Positions 8,108-15,594 of a DNA stretch of 15,594 bases are shown here, one piece after another. Both the position numbers and the translations under genes were made by a program. Location of the stretch: the NCBI GenBank assembly GCA_027405735.1, contig JAPEHQ010000046.1, positions 1 through 15,594 on the forward strand. The letters run 5' to 3'. The stretch is from Mucor racemosus (taxonomy: Eukaryota; Mucoromycota; Mucoromycetes; Mucorales; Mucoraceae). The notes below the pieces were generated by a model that was not told the DNA's origin, did no database searches, and saw only the letters and a list, made by a program, of their open reading frames with translations. The stretch's first letter is position 1; the number at the start of each line of letters is the position of its first letter.

Positions 8108-8275
8108 AAATCATCTGAGAACCATCTGAAATCATCCAAAATTTACTTGAAAACAAAAGTCGTATCTTGGCGGATTTTGATCAAAGCAACTTCAAACTCT
8201 GCACGAGAATTAGGTACGCATCATCTTCCACACCACAATGATGCTGAATGGAAACTTTTACAACCTACTATGTAA
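8108..8275 (+). pseudogene. 55-codon open stretch without start, possible exon relic
   Basis: The frame is open from just after TGA at 8105-8107 to TAA at 8273-8275 and has no ATG until its last codon. It ends ARELGTHHLPHHNDAEWKLL, rich in His, Glu and Trp, which is unusual for noncoding AT-rich DNA. The adjacent frame (8119-8238) is also open for 40 codons, with ILADFDQSNFKLCTR. A shift from the latter to the former near 8208 would join two plausible halves. No splice sites stand out and no family is recognised. Confidence 0.25.
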
Positions 8276-8436
8276 TGAGAAAATTATCACCGAGGTGCAC
8301 CTATAGTTTGCTGCACACTTTTATTGAAAACAATTTAAATATGGTGTCTATAAATGAGAGCTATTGGGGGAAATAGATCTTATTTTTATAAAGATAGAAG
8401 TTATAAACACTATGAAGAAAAAATATCTTAATTTTT

Positions 8437-8545
8437 TTAATTGTGCCACGTTAAGGAAAATAAGAAAATTTTCAGTGCATATTTTCTTGAATTTCGTCTT
8501 AATATGGCATAATTAAAAGAATTGAAAGGTTTTTTCTTCAAAGTG
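8437..8545. repeat. foldback (MITE-like) repeat, copy B
   Basis: This matches 1-118. It shares TTAAGGAAAATAAGAAAATT and the later TTAATATG/TAATTAA side, and is again bordered by near-perfect inverted arms (TTTTAATTGTGCCA with TGGCATAATTAAAA, one mismatch). The two copies are diverged, so they are not a recent duplication. Confidence 0.6.
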
Positions 8546-8892
8546 AAAGAGACTAGTACTGATTCAATCACGGAAAACGTAGGGTCTTTATTGCAAAATG
8601 AAAAGGAAACCAAGAACTATTAGGTCTCGGTTCCTGAAGACATAGTATTTATACTACAATTTCTATTAAATGACAGTTCTATTAGGAATTAAAACTGAAT
8701 AAAAGGGAAAAAACAGACAATAAATACTGATCCAAGTAAGCTGCGGTTCTACGTAAACATAGATATGAATATGCATTAAAAGTATTTCAGATACATTATC
8801 AGCTTTCATGGGCCATCGTGCATTCGATAGGTTTGAACAACAAGTTGGTTGTCTGCTATTTATGTCTCACTACGGCCGAACTATGCTTCCCA
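8546..8892. other. spacer with one unsupported frame
   Basis: A plus-strand ATG at 8808 opens 68 codons to 9014, but its middle is made by the perfect inverted repeat at 8893-8953 and it shows no known motif. I do not call it a gene. Confidence 0.45.
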
Positions 8893-8953
8893 TGGGCATA
8901 ATGATCTGCACAAATGGGCAGAATAAAAAATTTTGTGCAGATCATTATGCCCA
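8893..8953. repeat. 22-bp perfect inverted repeat with 17-nt spacer
   Basis: The arm at 8893-8914 (starting TGGGCATAATGATC, ending CACAAA) is the exact reverse complement of 8932-8953. The spacer 8915-8931 starts with TGGGCA, echoing the start of the arm. The arms contain CTGCACAAAT, also found at 4369-4378. It would form a stable hairpin in DNA or RNA. Confidence 0.92.
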
Positions 8954-9555
8954 GATGAGCAGAGCAATGAGATCAAGGTTTCTTAGTCAATTTATTAAAG
9001 TATATCAATTATAATATAATTAATAAAGGAGATAATTTGAATGGTTTAAAGCAGATGTGAGTTACTCTGGCTCAACAGAATTGCCTTATTGACGAGATAT
9101 ATTAATTTGAAATTTGGGGTTTGAAAGAGTTCTGCCCATGTTTTTCCTACTGTTTATTGGGAAAAAATTATTAACTGTTAATGTAAGGGCACGTTATAAT
9201 ATTTTTTTGAAACAAAAAAAGCATCCAAAGCTTAGTCATTTTTTTGTTCCATCATATACGTTATAATCAATGCATTTTGATCGAAAGTCCATATCTAACA
9301 ACAGAAAAATTGGTAAATATAAATGTATAAAGCAAAGCTTACTTTTGAATGAATATACTAATTATTTTTATTCACATTGATAGGTTCAAAAAACATAATA
9401 GTTATGTACAATCGTTGCTACTAAATTGCAAAATTTGATATGCAGACAATTATTGAAGCATTTATTCTGTTTTTTTTTGGTAATGCTACAAATCATCGTT
9501 CAATATAACTGAATAGTAATGAATCCGAAAAAAATCACAACTGGTAAAAAACTGA
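8954..9555. other. AT-rich spacer, nothing recognised
   Basis: Long T and A runs occur (near 9236-9245 and 9470-9478), with no frame or repeat worth calling. Confidence 0.5.
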
Positions 9556-9720
9556 CACCCAATGTACATCGAGGTCAAGATTGATAAAAGGTGGTGTATT
9601 CATTGTATCATGGAAATCGCAACATTTTGATGGATAGAAATTACAGGACTAAGATGTTGTGTTCGCGTCAGGGTTTTTAAAAGGGTTTTAAAAGCATACT
9701 CCATCATTAAACTTATTTAG
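9556..9720 (+). pseudogene. weak coding relic, unknown
   Basis: One frame is open for 24 codons (MYIEVKIDKRWCIHCIMEIA), meets TGA at 9628-9630, then is open for 29 more (WIEITGLRCCVRVRVFKRVL) to TAG at 9718-9720. Cysteine, arginine and tryptophan are more frequent than chance would give. The evidence is composition only. Confidence 0.2.
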
Positions 9721-10588
9721 ATATTATATACTCACCACCATATGCTATTAGTATTACCTTGATTTTTATATTACTGCTGTATTATTAAAAATCAAGCTTT
9801 CCATAGCTTATAACAATGACGATGGGATATTTCTGATTTTAGATTGACATTCATCATAAGGCCGGCTGATGATACGTTTGATACTATTGTAGATAACACC
9901 AGTCAATTTAATTTATGAAATTGAATGAAAATACCAAGGAACCATTTGGAAGTACTTAAGTTCGTTCTGGTAAAGCATTAAATAATAAATTGGCTTGGCC
10001 CAATAGGTTCCAGTGATGATCATGTTTATGTTTATGATATTGGAGAGATAAGACTAAAAATCAATATTAATTTTTTCTAACGCAATAATTATAACGACTA
10101 TACTATCATCAAATAAACTACTGTACCATACAATATTAACGTATATAAATATTTACAGTAATAAGCCTGAATCAAGTGGGTACATCATTGTAAATTCTTG
10201 AAAAAGTTCTCAAGTATTATAAAATCACTTATTTTTAAGACTTACAAGGCTTATAAGCGGAATATTAATTTAGAAAATTATTTTTGTCCAGATCATCAAT
10301 TTTGACATTTTTTAATTTTTTTTTTTTTGGTTTTGCAAATCTAGAGTTAATCATAGTATCAATTATAAAAACAAAAAATATACACATATGCAGAATTTAG
10401 TGCTCTATTTGCTCAATAAAAAATAATAAACATTTTTATTGCAAAATATAACATGAAAATCCTTTAATCAAAAAACCGTTTTTGGGGCAAAAGTGCAAAG
10501 TTTCATTACTTAACATTCAATATTAAGCTTTTATAAAATGTGTATTAGTGATGGCTACAATTTTTTCTCACAATGTAGTATATTTAAA

Positions 10589-10735
10589 CGTTGATTTTGG
10601 TATCAAAACTTGATTTTTCTGTTTTTTGATTAAAATCATGAGTGTTGGTAAGGATAAAATGAGTCCAGAAAATGTCTGCTACAAAAACTGAATTTTCAGA
10701 CCATACGTGGTTAAATATAAGAAAAGTTATAAAAA
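10589..10735. other. 147-bp identity block, copy 2
   Basis: This is base-for-base identical to 3032-3178. The plus-strand ATG is at 10638, and the minus-strand open frame again ends in TAA (10586-10584). Confidence 0.85.
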
Positions 10736-11189
10736 GGGCGCTTTTTTATTTAAAATTTAGATATACTACTGTATATACTATAGTACGAGAGGCTTAGCCG
10801 TTCAATCTTGCTATGCTTAATTATGGCGTCGCTCTACGGGTTTGCTTTTGCATTTTTTAATGAATGTATGATATGATAGACGACGGTTTTTTTGGTAGAA
10901 AAATGTATGTTTCTATAATAACAGATATTGTTTATTTTATTTAGTTTATGGCTCATGCGCTGTAATGCTGCTTTACATTGGTTAAAATGAGCAATTTAGC
11001 AGGGTTTTAATTATGCTAAATAATGTAAAGCCTTGAAACCCCTTTTCTACGCGTGTTTCTCTCTTTTAATTTTCATATTCCAAGGATTTATTCACCGTTT
11101 GATAAGGCATCATATCAGACTATCACGCTGGTATTCCTTTCTTTTATCTGAATGTGCATGTTAACATAAGGGACTAATGTTTTTAATAT

Positions 11190-11220
11190 AAATATCAGTC
11201 TATATTAGAGACTGATATTT
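11190..11220 (+). repeat. 12-bp perfect stem with 7-nt loop (copy 2 version)
   Basis: AAATATCAGTCT (11190-11201) pairs with AGACTGATATTT (11209-11220) around ATATTAG. The stem is kept in weakened form in copy 1. Confidence 0.75.
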
Positions 11221-11508
11221 TCATTTAGCCGCATTCTAAGATTAAATATCATTACTTACTACTGTATTGTTAGACGTATTTCTTGATGATTACCTGATCA
11301 AATCAAAGGCAATAATGATATTTATATCTACTCAACGAAAAGCTAGAACTGGCTGCAAACCCATTAAGTATTCCAGAAAAGTGATAAAATTTTAAATGAT
11401 GATATAAAAACAAAAAAAAAATACTGATCTAATGTCTTGCCTAATGGACATAGTTATGATTGTAGCTATACTTGAAAACAAATCTTTTTGCAGCTGACAA
11501 TCGTAAAC

Positions 11509-11901
11509 CTGAACTGCATAAGATTTAGAATAAATATTGTAGCAAGGAAAAAATGTATAATTTAATAAAGAAACTGGTTAAATTAAATCACACGCAAAAA
11601 CTGAAGAGAATCTTTATTTAATATCAATAATTTGTCCTTTTTATATACAAATTCTATATTACAATTTCATCCGTTAGATCAGTATTTATTTACATCAATA
11701 ACATAGCATACATGAGGGGCACATATTTCATACAATCAAATATAGTATCTCATATATCCCGTACAATCCGGATCATCTTTCAACGGAGAACAATTAGGAG
11801 TGCCATCCCACAGTAGTTAGCTTACTTTCACAATAAGGATTACAATATAAAGGGTTCATTATCTTACAAATTACTATAATAACCTGTGGACGCAACAAAA
11901 C
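11509..11901. other. 393-bp segment present only in copy 2
   Basis: Copy 1 reads GTAAAC-TAAAATC-GTAAG across this point. Copy 2 has AAAC on both sides of the extra DNA (11505-11508 and 11898-11901), which could be a 4-bp target duplication or the short homology used in a deletion. No terminal inverted repeats were seen. It contains the cysteine-rich relic below. Either an insertion in copy 2 or a deletion from copy 1 explains it. Confidence 0.75.
11736..11859 (-). pseudogene. frameshifted cysteine-rich coding relic
   Basis: On the minus strand, ATG at 11859 begins 21 codons (NPLYCNPYCESK, then a TAA at 11796-11794). The neighbouring frame is open from 11816 to TGA at 11738-11736 with WDGTPNCSPLKDDPDC. 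A single shift near 11816-11800 joins them into about 40 residues with four regularly placed cysteines, which recalls a small secreted or metal-binding module. The frame extends upstream of the ATG to about 11945, beyond the edge of the extra segment, so the true start is unknown. I recognise no family. Confidence 0.35.
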
Positions 11902-12166
11902 CAAAATAGTAAGTTTAAAGAAGGTTAATTTGTTTAGATTTTATGAATGATAAAGTAACATATAATATCTTAGATTTGGCTTGCATATAAATTTAAGCAA
12001 TAAGTGTTATTTAAGTTTATGTTCTAGCAAAAACCATTGATGCTGTCAGCATTATAGTTATTAAACATATTTACAAATGATTATAATCGTAAATATATTA
12101 GTTCTTGCATGTATTGCTCTACATCAACAACAAATTGAATTCTATTGTCTATATATAAATTATATT

Positions 12167-12172
12167 AATAAA
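12167..12172 (+). terminator. AATAAA at the end of repeat copy 2
   Basis: This is the same position relative to the repeat end as 4227-4232 in copy 1. Confidence 0.35.
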
Positions 12173-12185
12173 AGCAAATGTAGTT

Positions 12186-12555
12186 GCAGTGGAATTACAT
12201 ATTAAAAACGCTTGATAATAATAAACAAACGCTTCAATTGAACACAATAACAAACGCATGCTAAAAATATGAAATAACTTTTTGAACCATACATGTCGTG
12301 TAGATGATAGCACCCTTGAACACGGCGCAATCAATTACACAAATGACATATATATCAAAACAGGATTCTATCCAAATTAATAACAATGTCGTATATTTTT
12401 AGGATTGATAAATAATACTTAAAAAAGAATACAATTATAAAAGAATGAGTAATGAATCAGTTCTTCAACTGTATAGTAAAAACAAGATATCGTTTATTTA
12501 GATATAAAAGTATGGCTTTTTATGTTAATTTGACATTGAGATCCTGAGATGTAAT
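12186..12555. other. AT-rich spacer, nothing recognised
   Basis: A minus-strand frame (12334-12149) overlaps the end of repeat copy 2 and has no motif. Nothing else was supported. Confidence 0.5.
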
Positions 12556-13290
12556 TTAAGGCACTATTGAACCATTAGATCTGTTTGATAGTAATCTATG
12601 GATTGAAATGGATGAATCATAATTTAATCGTTCTTGCAGAGCTTGTGAGTTGCCTTGTTTTAATGCTACGCTAAATATTCTTCTTGGATGTTGATTTGAT
12701 AGCTAATTGATTGATTAACCGCTGGGATGAAATAATATGGTGTCATAATTGAGGTCAAAGCGTTCTTGGTAATTACTGGATTAAACTTGATACGCTAGGA
12801 GCTTCTTATATCCCATATCAAGACTTGCGCTTCAATACATGCTGTAGTCAATAGATTGTAAGATGTATTGATACTGTAGAAGGTGATAAGGTATGATGCT
12901 AGTAGGTGGAATACAACAAACAATTACTGTATAAACAAAGATATCAACAATTTGGTCAACTGCTCATCTATATTAAAGTTGCACTATAAATATAAATAAG
13001 ATTCAAGCATATAAAAATTACCTCTTAATTCAAGGTTACATAAAATAGATATAACAATAATAAAAAAAACAACCATTTCCCAAAAAGGTCGATATTGTCA
13101 CACCTGACATCAATCCCTTATGGTCAATGCTCTATATGATTTACCCTTTAAATATTAAATCAATAACAATGTACTCAAAACTAGAAGATTACTAACTATA
13201 CATCCATTCAAGTTTGATGGTATCCAAATTCTCTAAATCATTATAAATACCCTCATACTTTTTCAATTATTTTAAATCTTCAAAAATCTT
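12556..13290 (-). pseudogene. broken, probably intron-containing gene of unknown family
   Basis: Several minus-strand pieces line up. At 13290-13195, directly after a splice-like TTTTATTACAG, come 32 codons with one TAA (KIFEDLK, then LKKYEGIYNDLENLDTIKLE). At 13131-13050 comes GLMSGVTISTFLGNG. From 12983, after TTTATAG, one frame runs to 12669 with TAA at 12926 and TAG at 12797 (NIDEQLTKLL; LLTTACIEAQVLIWDIRSS; RIKFNPVITKNALTSIM). At 12702-12559 a shifted frame follows (IFSVALKQGNSQALQERL) and ends in TAA at 12558-12556. The stops could come from CAA or CAG by one change. Intron phases between the first pieces do not fit cleanly, so the model is incomplete. No catalytic motif is visible. A further hint upstream (DINSLWSEGTSLKILHDPV, about 13490-13434) may belong to it. 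Confidence 0.4.
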
Positions 13291-13652
13291 CTGTAATAAA
13301 AGTTGATAATAATTGTATTTCTAGTTTCTACTGCTTTTATTTTTATATTTTTTTTTATTTTAGTAAACAACTTTGTTATTTACTGCAAGTATTACATAAT
13401 GCAGCTCAATATTTAGTCAGTATCCTAAACAGGATCATGTAAAATCTTCAAAGATGTACCTTCGCTCCATAGACTATTGATATCTCTCGGAAAATAGAAA
13501 TATTAATAGCAGAATATAAGTGCACTGGCCAAACATTGAATAGGATTGACCTAAAATTGCTTATAATAAATTGTGCATCTAAACTGAGGTATTAACTTTT
13601 TGTATTCACAACAAAGATTCAACTCTAAGCTATTCTGCATTTTTTGTTTCAG

Positions 13653-14157
13653 CAAAAAATATTAATTTTTCGTCGATATAATCAAAATAATAGTTCTTAT
13701 CACAGCTTGAAACCTATCATAACGGGATTCCAAAATTGATTTGCAAAAAATGATCCCAAAATGATTAAAAAACAAGATCGTTTAATGGCTCATGAACTGC
13801 AAAGTAAGTCGACCTAGCGTATTAAATAGTTTTTGTACAGTTTTAAATCCTGCATCCACCTAAACAAAATTAAAACAAACATTTCACATTAAATTTTGCG
13901 TAAAATGCAATTGAAATTTTTAAGGTTTTTTGAGGATACGCATCAATCTTTATAAGTATGTTTCAATTATAATTAATGGATATAATTTGCAGCAAAATTA
14001 TCTATCAATTGAAATATTGCTGAACCTTTTAATTGCATTTTTCGTAGAGAAAATAAGATTTTCACCAACTTTTTTTTCAGATTCAGAATTTGGGATGAGG
14101 GTATATAAGGGAAAAATGGAAGCTAGAAATGGAGGTACCTTTTATACACATTTTTGA
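13653..14157 (+). pseudogene. two exon-like pieces with matching intron phase, unknown family
   Basis: A piece at 13653-13803 starts after TTTTTTGTTTCAG and ends at a consensus donor, GTAAGT at 13804. It is open for 50 codons except TGA at 13737-13739, with YHSLKPIITGFQN and KKQDRLMAHELQ. A strong acceptor, CTTTTTTTTCAG, ends at 14080. The next piece (14081-14157) continues in the required phase as SEFGMRVYKGKMEARNGGTF and stops with TGA at 14155-14157. The putative intron is 277 bp. The frame then goes on past further TGAs (FGSRELNELNDMN near 14195-14235). Against this, the region from about 14040 also resembles noncoding transposon sequence, and a phase match has a one-in-three chance. No family is recognised. 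Confidence 0.3.
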
Positions 14158-15042
14158 GGATATCTCCACGAAAAATCAATATTTTGAAAAAAAACTAAAT
14201 TTGGTTCGAGAGAGCTTAACGAGCTTAATGACATGAATGCAAAAAAAATATTACTCAATTTAACAAATATTTTGAAACGTACTATAGAAATGTTAAAAAA
14301 ATGAAAAAAAATAAAAGTGCTCAGAATTTTTTTATATTAAAACATGTTATAGAATGCTCTAAAACAAGTAAGTTTTATTATTAGAAAGTGTTAGTATAGC
14401 TTAATTTTTTGTAGAGATATGAAGCCTGGAAGTTTTTAATTTTTAACAGTAAAATACGCGTAAAAATCTGAAACATTAGCATTGAAAAAATTAATATCAA
14501 CTGCAAAAAAATAGGATATTTCTAGATACTCGTTTTTGGATTAAAGTCGAACATCTCAGGTACATTGGCATATAATTTTTTCTTGGTGTTATTTAGTGAA
14601 AACAAAAAGTAGATCAGGGATAAAAAGTGAGACCCAGTTTTCAAGGAAAAAGCAGTGAATTTTACGCGTTTTTGAGTCTTTCGTGAGATATAAAATAAAT
14701 TTAGGGATAGGTAGCATAATGCGACCAATTCATGTCTGTTTAGTAGTGTCTAAAGTATATCCTAAAAATGTTTAGTATGAGGTTAGTTATAAAAAAGAGA
14801 GCACGCTCCGATGTTGAAGATTGATAACTATAAAATTCAATTTTTTGAAAATTTATTTAACTTACGGAATGGAAAGTTTTCTGAGTGCATCAGAGCAAGT
14901 TAATAAATTCCGCGTAATTTTATACAGTAAATGCATACTTTTTTTTATACTGATTAATTAGAAAGAAAGGCTACTAAAGGTTATGTAATGTAACTGTTTG
15001 GCTTCTACAAAGAAAAATATATAAACTATTTTTTTATTATTA
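14158..15042. other. AT-rich region, possibly noncoding part of an old transposon
   Basis: Runs of A, and phrases such as GGATATCTCCACG and CGTGAGATATAA, recall subterminal regions of DNA transposons, but no inverted ends were found. A minus-strand frame (14728-14522) and several plus-strand frames are open over the same bases with no clear winner. An ACGCGT-type motif occurs in opposite senses near 14455 and 14663. Confidence 0.3.
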
Positions 15043-15448
15043 GGTGTCCCTAAAGGAACAGATTCAACGACAAAGGCTTACTCTCAGTATATTGTAGCAA
15101 CAAATGTTTCTCTAGTACTTATAATATCCCGTCCAGTTCATGTCTTCTGCATGCGGGTTATTATTTTGATATGTTCGCAAGTAGACCTAGCAACATTTCC
15201 AGTACAAAGCCTGGCTCACACAAGTAAGGGTCTTCAATCCGAAGCTTAATTAACATTCATCTCTATTTTGTATTTGATTTATAGAATTAAGTACTTATGG
15301 CCGATACAGCTTGCTAAAGCACCTTGAAATCAAATATATTCAATTTTCGCAGCATATCACAGACTCATTTGAGACTCTACTGCTCAAACATTGAAGCTAT
15401 ACAGTCTATGTCCAAATTATTTCTGAATACATTGCGCAAATGCAATAA
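15043..15448 (+). pseudogene. spliced coding relic with a 61-bp intron candidate
   Basis: After TTTTTATTATTAG (acceptor AG at 15042-15043), a frame is open to a donor, CAA|GTAAGG, at 15224. Its reading includes VPKGTDSTTKAYSQYIVA. The candidate intron 15224-15284 is 61 bp, has a branch-like TTAAC at 15250-15254 and ends TTTATAG. Joined in phase, the next piece reads LSTYGRYSLLKHLEIKYIQF, then a TGA at 15392-15394, then SYTVYVQIISEYIAQMQ to TAA at 15446-15448. The same frame keeps reading as protein to about 15535 (AELSEYASFL, DIAILLESVALDIRNL) between further stops, so the gene is decayed and probably continues past the window. The product would be largely helical. No family is recognised. 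Confidence 0.35.
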
Positions 15449-15594
15449 TTAAGCGCAGAATTGTCGGAATACGCTTCGTTTCTTTGAGATATAGCAATTT
15501 TATTGGAGAGTGTTGCTCTAGATATTAGAAATCTTTGAAAAATGTCATAATCGTGTCGGATGCATTTTTTGATTCAAACCTTGATAATCCAAAT
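15449..15594 (+). other. continuation of the decayed frame to the window edge
   Basis: The frame of the preceding relic continues with stops at 15494 and 15536 and beyond, with plausible protein sequence between them. No separate feature was found. Confidence 0.25.

Larger units (their letters stand above)
10005..12185 (+). repeat. 1.8 kb dispersed direct repeat, copy 2 (with 393-bp extra segment)
   Basis: This aligns with 2449-4245 in the same orientation. Leaving out 11509-11901 it is 1788 bp against 1797 bp in copy 1. The start (AGGTTCCAGT) and the end just after AATAAAAGCAAATGTA coincide. Beyond the end, only a short doubtful similarity remains (4282-4313 against 12315-12347). Confidence 0.95.

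Noticed and set aside
8808..9014. Plus-strand 68-codon frame starting at ATG 8808
   Set aside because: Its middle third is the perfect inverted repeat and its spacer, which explains much of the openness, and no family feature is visible.
9860..9920. CTGATGA at 9868 as a hammerhead ribozyme core
   Set aside because: The matching GAAA is too far away and no stems I, II and III can be drawn around it.
2449..12185. The two 1.8 kb repeats as long terminal repeats of one retrotransposon with a 5.8 kb interior
   Set aside because: No TG...CA ends, primer-binding site, polypurine tract, flanking duplication or gag/pol similarity was seen, and the copies are too diverged for a recent pair. Separate insertions or a duplication fit better.
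14522..14728. Minus-strand 68-codon frame
   Set aside because: It starts at a non-ATG codon and has a Lys/Phe/Leu/Ser-rich random composition. Plus-strand frames over the same bases look equally good, so neither is supported.

Overview
This is an AT-rich eukaryotic window. It has almost no intact genes and holds a decayed transposon, a large dispersed repeat and several broken coding stretches. The Tc1-type transposase, AATAAA signals and short GT...AG intron candidates fit a fungal genome, perhaps an early-diverging (Mucoromycota-like) fungus. That placement is an inference from style, not from any marker gene. No tRNA, rRNA, CRISPR array or prokaryotic operon was seen.

Layout: a foldback repeat (1-118) is followed by a complete Tc1-type DNA transposon (142-1769) with TA target duplication and inverted terminal repeats of about 212 bp. 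Its minus-strand transposase is broken by frameshifts and stops. A short plus-strand coding relic with a poly(A) signal (2094-2395) precedes the first copy of a 1.8 kb repeat (2449-4245). The second copy lies 7.56 kb further on (10005-12185), in the same orientation. The two copies share a 147-bp block without one difference, and copy 2 carries 393 bp that copy 1 lacks.

Between the copies lie a cluster of TGTGC/GCACA motifs (4289-4580), an (AT)9 tract, and a plus-strand decayed gene for a basic, hydrophilic protein (5969-7307). Its core is about 14 tandem 21-nt units encoding a heptapeptide close to H-K-L-R-P-D-E. It is followed by two 90-bp tandem units that each fold on themselves with different outer arm sequences (7320-7486), with a diverged third copy inside the decayed gene. 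Further on are small coding relics, a second foldback copy (8437-8545) and a 22-bp perfect inverted repeat (8893-8953).

Right of copy 2, the sequence holds fragments that read as broken, intron-containing genes: minus strand at 12556-13290, plus strand at 13653-14157 and 15043-15448. None was recognised as a known family. They are supported only by open frames with single stops, splice-like junctions and non-random amino-acid composition, so their confidence is low. Overall this looks like a repeat-rich gene graveyard rather than a working gene cluster.
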